A DNA stretch of 64,000 nucleotides from Membranipora membranacea (taxonomy: Eukaryota > Bryozoa > Gymnolaemata > Cheilostomatida > Membraniporidae): positions 21,759,387-21,823,386 of the forward strand of contig OU612069.1 in the NCBI GenBank assembly GCA_914767715.1, in the 5' to 3' direction. The first letter of the stretch is position 1; each line of letters opens with the position of its first letter. A program made the translations under genes and the position numbers. Of this stretch, positions 13,057 to 57,170 are shown in pieces. The notes under the pieces are model-generated. The model saw only the letters and a program-made list of their open reading frames with translations. It had not been told where the DNA came from and did no database searches.

Positions 13057-13516
13057 TTCTAAGCGCATCTAAACTTGATCATTCAAATGTTAACCCCTAA
13101 ACCTACTTACACATAAATTGGTCGAATCTTTTGTTTTTTATCCTTTGTCCTATGCACAGCGATAGATCAGTTAGATGACCTTCTTTTCATGCTGCCATGC
13201 TTGTCTGGCAAGAAAGATCAAACAAAAAGAAGCTACCAAAACTGTTAAGACAAGCATATTATTGTTGAATTTTTTCATGTGTAGGTTGGATGCAGCAATG
13301 CCACTTCTTTAAAAACATTTTTGCTTAAAACAGGTTTTTACCACCATGCTATATATTCCAGGCGTGACATTACATTGAATGAGCATGTGTATCTTGGATC
13401 ACTTGAATCAATTTAATCAAGTACCTATAGTGTGCCTGCCTCTAATCTAAGAATTAGACTTGTTGATTTTATTGTATCGACGGGGTCCAGGCCAGAAGTA
13501 GATCAAGTGTAATCCA

Positions 13517-13603
13517 ATTGCCTGCATTCCAGTGCTCCCTTCCGCTGGTCACACCGCGGCGTGATGGCATCAGTGGATCGGGAGCAACTGGAATGCAGGC
13601 AAT
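13517..13603. repeat. Short fold-back repeat with TTGCCTGCATTCCAGT ends
   Basis: 17-base perfect inverted ends at 13517-13533 and 13587-13603 flank a GC-richer core. The core phrase (GCGGCGTGA..CAGTGGATCGG) also occurs at about 6157-6180. Similar GCAGGCAAATTG(A) ends appear near 23092 and 24660. Marks a dispersed repeat family. Confidence 0.6.
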
Positions 13604-15349
13604 CAGATAAAATTTGGCCTAGGCCAGGAGAAAAGTGTAGGCGGTGTATCACTTTAATATGACTTGATAGAACACTTGCCAATAAAGTACAGGGAGTACA
13701 GACCAATAGTTCTGTAGTTTAACACATGCACTGACGTATTTAACCAACATTGACTTATTAAAAAATGATATGAGAATCGGCTGATTTCCAGACAGAATTC
13801 TTGTTATAATAAAAACTCGATCAGACATTAATGTGGAATACAGATGATGAGGTGGTCTGGATCCTAAGTTAGAGTAAGGTTTGCATGCCACCGATCGTCT
13901 GGCTTCAAGAAAGCAGACCTTCTCAAACTATGAAACACCGATAGGCATACTAATAATTCAATGTATCGCTAAAATAATCAATGAAAGTTGACCTATTGTG
14001 TCAGACTGCAATTTTCCAGAAAAAAAGGATACCAAAATAATTTTTTAACAGCTCTTGCTTTGTTATCGGTTTCCGACCTGATAGAAAAATTGAAGCTCAA
14101 AGATAACTGCCAAACTCCGCAGGGTGTATTATGAGAATTAGGGCTAGCCTTTTGTCAGGTTTATAGCGTAATTAGGGATAACGAGGGGGCTGATTGTTTA
14201 TGAATTAAGCTCACATTAATCTGGCCATTATTGAGGCAATGTAGGAAACGACTTATAACTCATTAATATGATAGAGAGCTGCAAAAGGTTCCCCCTAGAA
14301 CACAATGTTTGCTAACCGCAGCATTTCAGACTGTGATAGTGGCCATTATGGGCTGAGGCTGAAAAACATATCTTTCTCCTTCAGGTCAATTGTGAAAAGT
14401 GAACGAGATGTAGCCTTTGTATAGGTCGGTAAAAGCACCACTTTACCGCTAGTCTAACTTCACATCATACATGCATTGGCGAAACAATGTAACACATTCA
14501 CCCGTAATCCTTTCTGTCACCATTTAAAATGATTCATATCATATACAGTTATAATGTAGCAACAACAACACGACCGCAAAAAAATATACATCATTACAAG
14601 GTTTGATTCATTTCATCCTTGGAGAAGGGCCCTGTCAAAATCAATGCGACGATAAACGCAGGGAACAAAGTTTTTCTTGTGTACCAAAAAAAAGCCATTT
14701 ATCACCATCTTGACATAATTCAGCATCTGTTCTACTCCCCACCCAGGTAAAAATCAGTAATCTCTTTCTAAGGCAAGACAGTGTTGTTTATTTTGTTATC
14801 CCACTGCTCATCTCCCTCCCCATCGTTAAGCCTGGAGTGAACTTCAGCCATATTTCCTGTTTTCATATTTCATATCCTTATGTAGCCTGCTCTTCAGGAT
14901 AATAATTACATAATAAAAGTGGGAGCTCATTTCACCCAACGTAGAGGGGCAGGCAGCACACGGCAGACAGCACACGGCACAGAAATATAATTATTCTTAC
15001 AAAACTTCTTCCTTAGCAGAGACAAAATCTTCACATCTTCTTATATAAACAACTATTTCGGTGAGTGAGAGATTCGTAAATTGAAACTAACTCTGCCCGA
15101 GACTGAAGATTGGTCAATGCATATGTTATGGTATTTTTCTGTACATCAAACATGAGAAATAAAAATATGCAAAAAATATTAACGAAACACTATATATGAT
15201 TAAATTTATATATATATATATATATATATGTGATTAAATTTTCTGTTAATAAATAGACATTTATTTGAATTTAATTTTCAGCAACAACTCAGTTTTTAAA
15301 TCGAGATGACATTTTGACTAGATGACTTTTTGTTTATTCTCAGGTTATA

Positions 15350-18300
15350 ATGGCGGTAGATTTCGACCCCAAGAAGATCAAGTTTGAGGATTATCTCCAC
15401 GTTGAAGGAGTTAAGAAGATAGATGCAAAGTTGCCAGCATTCAAAACTGATGGAGTGAGGACAAAGAATCTAAAACTAATCAAGGACTATTTGGTAAGAA
15501 TATTTGATGCCCATATTTTAAAACAGCAGATTCCTTCTCTCCTTTGTAAACGGACAGTTATGTGCTCATGCTTTATCACCAAGAGTAAAATAGAAGAGTG
15601 CTGATCAGAGGCTCGAAAACTCTGTAAAACATGTTCTCATGTTAATTATCAGCTCTGAAGTTGTCTCCCTAATATTCGGTATAGAACAACTCACAACTTG
15701 GGGGATTGGGATCTTTGCATCCATTTTCCATCAACCAAATCTGAAAACACTGTTGAATAACTGAGCTCTGTCTAAGCGCCTGACAAATGATACTCCTTAT
15801 TGTCATACAGTCTTGATTATTGATAGTGGATTTAGCCGTGTGATAAGCGCTAAGGGGTTTAACTATGATTATCCATGTAATCTAAACACTGCAAACTACA
15901 GTTGTAAAACCTCTAATGCTTACTTGATTTTTCTTTCCTCGCCCAACTTTATCGCCCACTTTATACATGAACCTTCGATAATTTTAGGTTGAAGTTGTCC
16001 TTCCTGTGCAAGGAATCCTGCAATGAACATTGATTAATTGGGCTGGATAAGCGTATAAGTGATTAATTTTAGCACCGTATTAGGTTTAAAAAGAATCAGA
16101 AGTAATGCATTTGTACCAAAATAAGTTTAATAATATTCTCATAGGAAAAGAAAGCAGAACTAGATAAGGCAGAGGAGATTAAGAAACAAGCCCTGGCAAG
16201 GAGAAAAGAAGAAGAATCTAAACTCGAGGCTCAAGTTGCTGCTCTGCCCGATTGGAAACGCCCTGTTGCATTGAAGAAACTCAAAGCTAAACTAGATGCT
16301 GACTTCCCGGATCCCTATGCAACCACCGCTGCCGCCACCACATCTCCAGAGAGTACAGAGAATGGACAGGTGAGAGATTATCTGAGTTAAGATGTTGACG
16401 GCATGCTTACAAAATTGTGGACATGTTCTTTTAAAGGGATATAATATTGAACATTGATAGAGCAGCCCCTACAACTGAGTGTCTGTCCTAAGCTTGTTCT
16501 TTTAAAGACTGGGACTGGACACACTGTTTGAGTATTATGGCCATCAATCAACATGAAAGATTGCTCATGCCCATCCAGTGCCCGTACCAGTAAAAAGAAT
16601 GAGAAATGTTATCAACTAACCAAAAACAACTTTTTTTTAGAAACACCCACATTTATAATTCAAGAAAGTGGATGTAACTAGAGAAAAAAAATGTAATATC
16701 TATTTTTGATTATGTGCTTACAGGCTTCACCCTCTACTACCCCATCACCGACATCTTCACTTCCCAAGTGGAAGCAAGACAAGCTTGCCAGCCAAAGCAA
16801 CAATGGTCAACCAAAACCAATACCAGCTTGGAAACAGAGACAGTTAGAGAAAGAGGCGGCGAAGAAAGCTAAAATGGAGAGAGTTAGAGTGCCGAGCTAT
16901 TTGGCAAGGTCAGAAGCGCCCACCTCTGGCAGCGGATCTCAGTCTCCAGCATCATTAGCATCTCCTCCACCAGAAACAGAGTGTCCAGTGGTACAACAAA
17001 ATGGTGAGTCAGCTGAAGCAGAGAAACCTGTTACTGAACCATCAACCATTTCAGAAAAATCACCGGTGGAAGCTCCAAAAGTAATACAAGCTACAGAAGC
17101 TGCCGCAGAGGCGAAACCGAGTGAAATAGTAGAGCCAGTTGCAACTCCAGTCCAAGAAGAAGAAAATAAGTCAGATAACTCTGCAGAACAAACAACTGCT
17201 GAGGCAGAACCAGCTGAGTCAAAACCTGTTGATATCGCTACCTCGCCTGATCCACAGGTCGAGGAGGCACAAAACCAACAAAAACCTGTGACACCAACAC
17301 AACAGCAATCCGAACCTGTGGCTCCTGAACCACCGAAGGCAACTGATCGTCCGTTACAGCCCTTTAAGCCAGAGGTAGAACCGACATCAGTTGAACAATC
17401 ACCTGCTGTGCCAGCCCCAGTGGAGCAAGTTCCACTAGAGCGAGCTCCAGCAGAGCAAGCACCCGCCGCCCAAGCACCAGTCGAGTCAGCAAAGGTAGAA
17501 CCAACACCAGCTGAACAAACACCACCAGAACCAACTCAGGTTGAACAAGCGCCAGCAGAGCCAACACCAGCAGAGCCAACACCAGCAGAGCCAACACCAG
17601 CAGAGCCAACTCAAGTTGAACAAACACCAGCAAAACCAACACCAGTTGAGCCAGCACAAGTAGAGCCAGTCAAAGAAGAGCCAACACCAGTTGAGCCGAC
17701 ACCAGCAGAGCCAACACCAGTAGAGCAGGCACCAGCAGAGCCGTCACCAATTGAGCCAGCAGCTGTTGAGCCAGCAGGAGAAGAGCAGGCACTAGCACCG
17801 GTAGAGCCATCACCTGCTCCAGAGGTTGCTCATCCAGCATCAGCAGAGCCAACACCAGTTGAGCCAACACCGGTAGAGCCATCCCCTGCTGCGCCAGCAG
17901 CTGTTGAGCCAGCACAAGTAGAGCAGGCGCCGGCACCCGTAGAGCCAGTCAAAGTAGAGCCAACACCAGCAGACTCAACACCAGCCGAACCAACACCGGC
18001 AGAGCCATCCCCTGCTGCGCCAGCAGCTGTTGAGCCAGCACCCGTAGAGCCAGCACCCGTAGAGCCAGTCAAAGTTGAGTCAACACCAGCAGAGCCAACA
18101 GCAGTTGAGCCAACACCAGCAGAGCCAGCACCAGTTGAGCTATCACCTGCTGCACCAGCACCAGTAGAGCAGGCACCAGCACCCGTAGAGCAAGCACCAG
18201 CACCTGTAGAGCCAGTCAAAGTTGAGCCAACACCAGCAGAGTCAACAACAGCCATGCCAACACCGGTAGAGCCATCTCCTGCTGCACCAGCAGCTGATGA

Positions 18301-19428
18301 CCCAAAACAAGAAGGGCAGGCACCAGCACCAGTAGAGCCAGTCAAAGTAGAGCCAACCCCAGCAGAGCCAACACCAGTTGAGCAAATACCAGCTGTGCCA
18401 ACACCGGCAGAGCCAGCACCTGCCACACCAGCAGCTATTGAGCCAGCACCAGTAGAGCAGGTACCAGCATCGGTAGAGCCATCCCCTGCTGCACGCAAAG
18501 TTGTTCAGCCAACCAATGTAGAGCCAACACCAGCAGAACCAACACCTGCTGTGCCAGCGTCAGTAGACCCAGCACCTGCTTCACCGGCATCTGTTGAGCC
18601 AGAACCAGTAGCAAAACCAGTTGCATCAGAACCCGAACCGGTGCAGAAAGTCGCAGAAGAATGTAAACCTCAAGCTTCAGCGGAACAGCAAACAATCCAG
18701 TCAGTCCAATTACCTGTCTCACAAGATTCTCAAAAGGTAATGAGAATTGAAATTCATGCATGACTTAGATCTGAGTCTTTGAGTGTAGTTTTAAAAGATT
18801 TAATCTAATTGATTGTTTTCCCTTATAAACTTGTAGAGATGATCAAAATAAGAATGATGAAGCGAAAACATTCCATTAATCAACATTGAAATCACATTCG
18901 ATTTTACAGCCAGTTGAGAACAGCAATGACGGAAAAGACATCCCAAGCACAACCGCTACCAGCTCTGATCTTCCTCAGTCTGTGTCTGCTGGTGATAGCA
19001 CTGTTCCTGAGGGAAATGTAAGCTCTGAAAAAGATACTACCCTCAAAACAAGTGAACAGGCTGATGAGGCTACACAGGCTAAGCCTGCCGAATGCCCTGT
19101 CGCACCTGCTAAGACGGAAGCAAATCCGGCTGAAACAGTCCCCGCTGTATCAAAACCTGCTGAGACAATTCCCGCTGTTGCAAGCCCTGCTGAAAAACCC
19201 CCCGCTGTATCACTATCCGCTGAAACAAAACCTGTAGTGAAAAGCCCTGCTGAAAATGCCCCCGCTGTAACAGAAACTGATGCAACAAGTAAAAACACTG
19301 ACAATGCAGCGATCACAACTGTGGCGATTCCCCAGTCTAAAGAAGTTGCAATCCCACAGCCTAAACAGGAGGTTACACAACAGCCAACAAAGCCACAAGA
19401 AGAAGCAGCTAAGACAACATGCTTGTGA
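15350..19428 (+). CDS. 966-residue Pro/Glu/Val-repeat protein with three P-x-W-K motifs (unrecognised)
   Basis: Four phase-0 exons: 15350-15493, 16145-16369, 16724-18736 and 18910-19428 (TGA 19426-19428). The start ATG follows an acceptor at 15343. Residues 1-48 carry KKIKF (8-12), which fits the RVxF docking consensus of PP1-binding proteins. Residues 49-85 are a charged helix, then LPDWKRPVALKKLK (Trp85), LPKWKQDKL (Trp139) and IPAWKQRQLEKE (Trp159). From about residue 200 to 780 the protein is a degenerate five-residue repeat (PTPAE, PTPVE, PAPVE), disordered by composition. The last exon is a further PAE/PAV-rich tail ending T-C-L, a possible class I PDZ ligand. It ends about 1.2 kb from the convergent ATP7 stop codon. 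The P-x-W-K motifs link it to the gene at 6748-10787. Function is not established; a cytoskeletal or phosphatase-scaffold role is inference. Confidence 0.82.
17380..18650 (+). repeat. Coding 15-base (five-residue) repeat tract with higher-order units
   Basis: Inside the large exon of the 15350-19428 gene, a degenerate 15-base unit (roughly CCAACACCAGCAGAG) is repeated for more than 1.2 kb. A higher-order unit is marked by the phrase encoding EPVKVE, which recurs near 17940, 18060, 18209 and 18335 (and as EPVKEE near 17665), spaced about 120-150 bases. The frame stays open throughout and codon third positions vary, so the peptide pattern is better conserved than the DNA. Long antisense open frames over this tract are a by-product of the repeat. 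Confidence 0.85.
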
Positions 19429-19902
19429 GGTCACATATCAAATGGCGGATGGTCAGAGCATGCAAAAGAGTCTGCACCGAAATAGTTTTACATTCATGTT
19501 GTAACGTTATAATGCACTGATAGACAACCAAGAAACATATTTATGAGTACAGCCATTGATATGTCTTTATGGACCGGTGAGTACACCACAGAATGGGATG
19601 CCCAAGTTAGTGCAGGCATTAAAAAAAGGTTAATTGTTCTGTAAGGTTCAACAACCTTCGCCCATTTATTACAGGCAGTGTTAATGGTTGTTATTTCCAT
19701 GGCCTGCTGCTAACAATTATTGCTACGCTATCCCCTCATACTATAACACACCTGTGAGCAAAGCAGGTTTGCACTTACAAAACAATTATATTAATTACGA
19801 CCCATACTATATATTTTATATTTATATTTGTATTGTATTATCTCAATCCTCCTCTCTCTTTATGATATCCTATTATTCTTAATAATATGCAAGTTGAGAC
19901 GA

Positions 19903-19908
19903 AATAAA
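19903..19908 (+). terminator. Candidate polyadenylation signal for the 15350-19428 gene
   Basis: AATAAA about 0.47 kb after the TGA; another AATAAA follows near 20056. Hexamer evidence only. Confidence 0.3.
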
Positions 19909-20249
19909 TAGTGATATTTTCACATGAAAAAAACATCATCGGTAAAAAAATAGTGTGTCATTCAAATTCAAACTTCTACACTCTATTTTAATCAGATCAG
20001 TAAATCGTTTAAGTTGAAAGCAAAGTACAATGAAAATAGAACATAATTTGTTGAGAATAAAACTGTTGATTAAGATCGGCAGGAGGAATAGAAAGAAAGA
20101 AATCACTTCTAACTTTGAGTCATAATGATTTGTTGTTAAAAAAATAGCTAGGTTTGATTGATGTTAGATAGTTAACGAGTAGATGCTGCACAATAACACA
20201 ATAATACAGAGCCTATTACTCATATCAATATCAGTTTGCTAGATTATTT

Positions 20250-20255
20250 TTTATT
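20250..20255 (-). terminator. Candidate polyadenylation signal for the minus-strand ATP7
   Basis: AATAAA on the minus strand, about 0.4 kb past the stop codon at 20657-20659. The convergent genes would then have adjacent or overlapping 3' UTRs. Confidence 0.25.
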
Positions 20256-20656
20256 TGAGAGTAGGAAAGAAAATCTGAGCTGTTGATGAGGAGACTCACG
20301 GAAGCGAGCAATTCCCTCATGAACAACGTTAAGAGATTGCTGCAATACTGGTAGAATAGTTATAAGTTATTATCATGTCATATCACACAGAGTATGTTAT
20401 AATTTGGTATACTTGAAATTAGGGTCTCCAGCTCAAAGAACCAGTCTAAATATGGCAACGAAATCTAAGTAATGATGGAGAAGAAGAAAACAACCGATGC
20501 AGATATGAGGTTATGCATAGGCAGATATAAAATTATAGTAGCTTAATATACATTTTGATAGGTGGGGTGTTTGGCTTGATCTGCAAATAATCAGATTGGT
20601 AATAAATAACTTAACGACCTTGACCCTGACAGTTGTCTGCACCTGAGTAGATCTCC

Positions 20657-51438
<30,782 letters not shown>

Positions 51439-52312
51439 TGTGAACAATTAGGATGGCTTACTCCTCAACCACTTTTATTCCTACAATGTTAAAAATATAA
51501 TACATGCTCTTCATTCCATGTCCTAGTTAAAAAGAGTATTTTGATGACAATGCTAAAAATAAAGCATAATGTACACCTCACCCACTTAATTTTGATTTTG
51601 TTGGCATCTGATAAAAATCTATCTTGAGTGTGATGCTCGGAGCCTGTTAGCATTCCATACTACTAGCTCAACTTTTTACTTGGGTAGGATATCCTTGTTC
51701 ATCTCCAAGCCTACTTCACACCGCACTAGAAAAGAAAAAATGTGCCATCAACAATGATGTTCATCTCATGCTTATCAAAGAGGATAAAGATTAGGATTAT
51801 CACTAGCTTGGCAATCATTCAGACTTAGACAAAGTTCCCTGATATAAACACTGTTACTTGGATTACCCAGTTAATATTAGCTAGCATTTAATTTGGAGGT
51901 GATATAATGTTAACTAGCATTTTCTGACTAGCTGAGGCTGGAGTTTATATGTTTAATTATGTTAACTAGACATAAATTAAGCTCTTTCAAGCCTGTACGA
52001 AGAGACCTAACCCTTTGCTCCTATTAATAATCTACTCCTCGGGACTGATAACTATAATAATAAACAATCAGAACAGCAGAATAAGGGCTTTGTTGTCTCA
52101 ATTGTCTCTCAATCTTACAGTCAACATGTTTATCTCTTACACCCCTTTTCTCACTCTAGGTTGTCTAAGTTGGAGTCTAAAAACTGTGAGATCATACTCT
52201 GTAGCCCGTAGACCTTTATTTATTGTCAATATCACGATTAACCAAATAGATAAGTAACTTAGCGCTTGGAGTTGATATATTGAAACTATTAGTTCTCGGT
52301 GGCATGGGCCTC

Positions 52313-52365
52313 TGGGACTTACATACCTTTTCTGGATATTGCAAAGTAAAGGCATGTAAGTCCCA
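52313..52365. repeat. Hairpin TGGGACTTACATACCTTT / complement
   Basis: 18-base inverted arms (one mismatch) at 52313-52330 and 52348-52365 with a 17-base loop, about 0.9 kb upstream of the ATP7 start. Confidence 0.6.
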
Positions 52366-53583
52366 GGTGTCCATGGTTGGTGGTGATGGTTATCATTGGT
52401 CAACAAACTAGAACTCCGGCCTTTTAAATGTTTAGTCAAAGATACTATACTTAACAATACTGGATGGTGAGCACAGGGCCTGACTGAACGTAGGCCTGAA
52501 GGAATTGTGACGATGGCCAATTTTGGATTTCAACGATGCGAACGGCATGAGGGATATAGGCCTAAGCCTATTGGCACTTCCTAAGCGCAGTGACTTTCTG
52601 CATGACTTAAAATGAAACCAGCTTCAAGTAGGATCAGAGACCGTTCTCATATGTATGGCACAGTGAGTTGTTTTGCCTGCCCAAGAGTTTATACATTGGG
52701 TTGTTATGGAACTGCTGAAGGCTTGTCTGACCACAATGTACACTCTCAGTCTCTAGGGTGCGGGTTGTGCTGTGACAACACAGCCAAGGCCTGCCTCTGC
52801 CCCATTAGGTCAGCCATCCAATATGTAGGCCTATCTGAAGTGTAGATCAGTAGAGTAGGCTAGTATGTATTCATTTCGATGGCATAATGGTTAGTTATGA
52901 TCAAAGACTAAGGAACCCCTTAAGTTTGTTGTTGTCTGCGGCCCTCCTTTTAATTGGTCATCACTCTAGGCCTACTAACCAAGGTGTTACCGTAACTGTT
53001 ACTCCTTTTACTAACAAACTCCACAGCTAGGCCTACTCATGTGGCCTACCTATACAATCTAGAATATAGCATACAAGTTGTGTTGTTCTTGAAGAATGAT
53101 GAGTCACACTCACATAGACAGATACATAGCTAATACATAAGGAACCAGAAGAAAGAACATAAACATTGCCCATCAGAACAGTAGCACAAACACTGCTTGT
53201 GTGGATCTTCAGTTAGACTTACCAAATTTCAATGTTATATATTCCAGAAATAGTGGATTTGTTGGAAATCCTAGTTCTAGTACTTTAGTTGCCAGAGAAA
53301 ATTCTTGTCAACATATTCCATATGACCATGACATTTAGCTTAGTCCTTAGTCCTTAGTCCTTAGTTCAATAGACAATCTTAAGGGGAGGTCGATCACATC
53401 ATCATCGATTTTCCACGTTCCAGAAAGTGCGATATTTTATTAGTTTATTCTCACACTCCAAAATTGGTCATGTTGTATAAGGAGTTGTCACCTCATTAGT
53501 TGAAGATGTGCTTATACCAGTGAGCTAGGGACAACTCCTGCTTATACTGCAAGGGCAATGATAAATGTATTGTTGGTGCAGGC

Positions 53584-53618
53584 AATGAACTCCCTCCACT
53601 CCTCCAGGGAGTTCATTG
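53584..53618. repeat. Hairpin AATGAACTCCCT / complement
   Basis: 12-base perfect arms with an 11-base loop. Related GAACTC..GAGTTC pieces occur near 39250 and 62728. Confidence 0.5.
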
Positions 53619-56600
53619 GTGCAGGGTCCCACCCCCAGTGTTGGTGGGTGTTGTGTTGCAAAGCTTGTCAAGACATGTTAAGAATGGCTCTTCAGGCACA
53701 TCACCAATTAAAGTCTTGGTGATCTTCGAGTATAAACTGAAAAACTAACTATTTGGCAGATGCCCACCAATGAACAAGTAAATAGTTCATTACGCCCTAT
53801 AATTTGTTTTTCGCTCATATTTCCGGGGCTACTGCGAATTCTCGAAGATGGGATCGGATTAAACAATTTTCTAAGAGGACACGGCAGCTGCATTGCTAAT
53901 CAATAAAAATTGATTTTTTGTAAAGATCCATCATTTTCTTAGAGGGAGGTATTATTACTTGATTGAAATCATTTCCTGACCTCAGATTGTAGTGGTTTTT
54001 AAACTAAGGCACTTGCTGACAAAAAAATGGCAATCATACTGACACCTATGAAACATTGACACCTCCTCCTGCCAAAGTGTGACATGGTGACACGAGGGCG
54101 AACGTCATGAAAACCAGGAACCCTGGAAGAATAAATTTTTCGAGGATTTAGAGAAACAGCAGGACCAATACAAATCGAGGACAAGCTGGAAACTCTTTCA
54201 GAATTTTCAATGGGCAATTTCAAAGACAATTTGCCAAACAAAATTTTTTCAGTTTTTTTGCAGCTGAACATAAGCATGAAAATGAAAACATGATTTGAGA
54301 TCTGAACAATATATCGGCAGCATTATGTGTTGAAAATTTGCTTATTTTGTACACATTTGTTTTTTTGGGCAATTTCAGTTCAATTCAATGTCGAAAAACG
54401 GGGATTCAGGCCAGGCTTGTGCATACAGTTTGTAATAATTTATGTTGCCGAGAAAAAATTGACCTTGTGAAAATTCATTGTCGACAAGTTCATGGCATTT
54501 CATCCCAAAAAGACTTTTGCTTCAAAATGTTCATAATACACAGTGATCTTGTGCACTTTTGCAAAAGTTGACTTCACATGTGAATTTCTAGGGAACCGGT
54601 ACTCCGATTTCTCTTCTGTTTTTTTTTCATTTTACACAGAGTATCAAAGACTCTCGTAGTGTTGCGCGAAGCCCCATAAAAATTTAATTAATGAGTATTA
54701 ATTAAAAAATATGTCTGCGGATATGAAATGGACAACATTTCTAAAAGAGCTAGGAGGAAAAACTCTTCTGGATTTTGTTTGTTACGATCTATCTCACCTT
54801 GGGATCAATGTGCTTATTGATCAGATTTAGTATGACGTAAATTATCCACTGTTAATCCCCAAGACAGCACCTTAATCAGCTGCTTGTATATCCATGCTGA
54901 GTTAATTTGAGGGGGACAAATTTAACTTGGCTTTAGCAGACACAGCTGAATTTTATAATGTCTAAATCTATGAATCTCTACCTGTCTTAGAACAAGAGAA
55001 TCACAGATTAGCAAGGATTAATAAATTTTGAGTAAAAGTGGCCTCAGTTAATTTTGCGTTAAATGAGGGACGGTTCGTTGACAACCTTCAATTCTTTTCA
55101 ATAAAATTTCAGGTTATGCAATTCACTGCATCAGCTTCTGATCCCAGCAACGGGCATCGCAATGAATTGAATAGAGGTGATGATTGACTCTCTATTCATA
55201 CCAGTGCATGCAAAATTTAGTAACACCTCCGATATTTTTATTTACATATTATTAAGAATGAATGAAAGAGCCTAGGTATTATGTAACTTTAGGTGTAGAG
55301 TGTGCTTCACTTGATGGTAAAGATTTACAATTCATTTAACTGTTGCTGGGTAGGTTTTGATCAGATTGAAAGGTATGCCAACATGCACACTATCACTGCT
55401 TATTGATCATTTTTTAAATAATTTGACGTCTTGCCATCCTTCAACCGTCTTATGTCAAAGTTTTGGGCTGGATAAAAATTCACAAAGTACTTGACAGTCT
55501 AAAAAATCACGTTTTGATATTTCTTGTTTTGATGAATATGGTATTGACTTTCTACTCCCCAGGTGTGTGTCTCTGTTATTTCGTGTTGCTCATGATTAAT
55601 TAGTTAAGAATTGGTTTATTTGCAGTTCAAGGCCCCAGGGGGTTGCCAATCCCTCCCTTCTGACACTTGAATACTGTGTTTTGAAACTTTTAAAAATTTA
55701 CAACATTTTTGACAGTTTATTGAATCACATTGAGATAGCTCTTGCCTGCTTGATTGATTGTTATGATATTTGGGGATTGGGGAGCTTTTAGATTATCAAG
55801 CAGGAGTTTTGATGTTTTGATATTTCTTGTCGAACACTGCCAAGACGTCAATAAGTGCTATTTTTTACAGATCCATCTTTTTTGTATTTTACAAAATGTT
55901 CGATTGGTCGAGGTTTGTGACATCTAAATATAATATCTTACTACACACACCATTGACTTGATCAAAGTTAAATTATGATCACCGCTGGTGTTAACTTAAA
56001 CTGAAAATCCAAAATGCCGGATGAGACCAGCAGACAGGATAGGAAATGGGCACCTAACATTTACCACATACAATATAATTAGGCTATTGTTACCTATTTA
56101 GAGCAGAATATAATTGTAGCCAAAACAGCATACACATTACATAATGCTGAAGGTCGTTGGTTTTAATCCCAACACTGTCCATCTACTACTTGGGTTTGGT
56201 TGGCCCCCAGGTGTACTCTGACCTGCCTGCAAACAGAGAGAAACCTGGCGCAGATATTGCGGCCTCGCCACTAAGGCAACTAATTTCGCCGTTCATGTTG
56301 TGCCGTGTGACAAGACATCTGATTTTAATCAACCTTTAAGCGATTTAATAGCCCTGAATCTAAAATCTTGAAAATCAACTATAATATAAAAAATATAATA
56401 TAAAAATATATATAAATAAAAATATATAATATAAAAAAATATATAATAGAGGACATTGTGTCTAAAAAATTCACTGGCATTCAATACAGTTACTCCAATA
56501 AAATCTCATTATTTAAAAAATTCAATAAACTTATTAAGTTGACAGATGAGGCAATGATTATTTTGCTCAAACAAGCTGAAAGATAACACAAGTTAATCTA

Positions 56601-57170
56601 AAGCTTTTCCTTGTAAACTATTCATAGCAGCTCTCTTTAGCTTTCATATGAGCCAGCAGTGCATTTACGTAGCTTCTATTGTTGAGGTAACCACTTCTCA
56701 TTACTTAGCGCCATTCTCTAAAGTTTAGCTTCACCTAGAAGATTGATTAAATGCTACTCTGTTGGGATTATTGACACTGGAGAGATAGTATTTTGTCCCT
56801 TGTAATTGAAGTTTGATCTGAACAAGGAGTTAACTCCTTGATCTGAACACACTACACTACTTTGGAGTCTTTTGGTACGTGTGAGTTGTAAATGTTGTAT
56901 TTCTAAATATGTTAATCTCTAACTGCAGCACACAATGCATACAGCATAGCTCATGTTGTATTTTTTAGCTTCAGTGAGAGGTTACAGATAACTGGTAATT
57001 CCTTGATTGACTAGTCTATAAAACACAACATTTTTGAGGGGCAGGCTTAACAGAATCTTTCCATAAGTACGGCTTAAATTCATTAATTGATGGTATACTT
57101 TTGCTTATTATAATAATAATTACCACCATATTAATAGCAAGCTTGATCGTACCCATTTTGTTTATTTCAG

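Larger units (their letters stand above)
10788..15349. other. Intergenic interval between the two Trp-motif genes
   Basis: No exon recognised. It holds a probable 3' UTR (to about 11.6 kb), a pyrimidine tract with a 12-base C run at 12052-12063, a tRNA-derived fragment at 12983-13056, an inverted repeat at 13517-13603 and an (AT)n run at about 15206-15229. The 5' UTR or promoter of the next gene should lie near 14.9-15.3 kb but shows no diagnostic motif. Confidence 0.4.
51439..57170. other. Upstream region of ATP7 paralogue 2; no gene recognised
   Basis: The ATP7 5' UTR and promoter should begin here, but no TATA box or initiator could be fixed. Contains a dispersed GCTAGC-rich repeat (about 51860-51975), hairpins at 52313-52365 and 53584-53618, and AT-rich simple sequence at about 56385-56450. 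Scattered open frames of 60-90 codons show no domain. Confidence 0.4.

Noticed and set aside
17364-18498. Long antisense open frames rich in Leu/Ala/Val or Gly/Ala/Ser over the repeat tract
   Set aside because: They are by-products of the 15-base repeat on the plus strand, which has flanking phase-0 exons and non-repetitive coding sequence on both sides.
54338-54571. Cys/His-rich frame resembling a zinc finger
   Set aside because: Cysteine and histidine spacing does not fit a C2H2 or BED pattern, and no neighbouring exon supports it.
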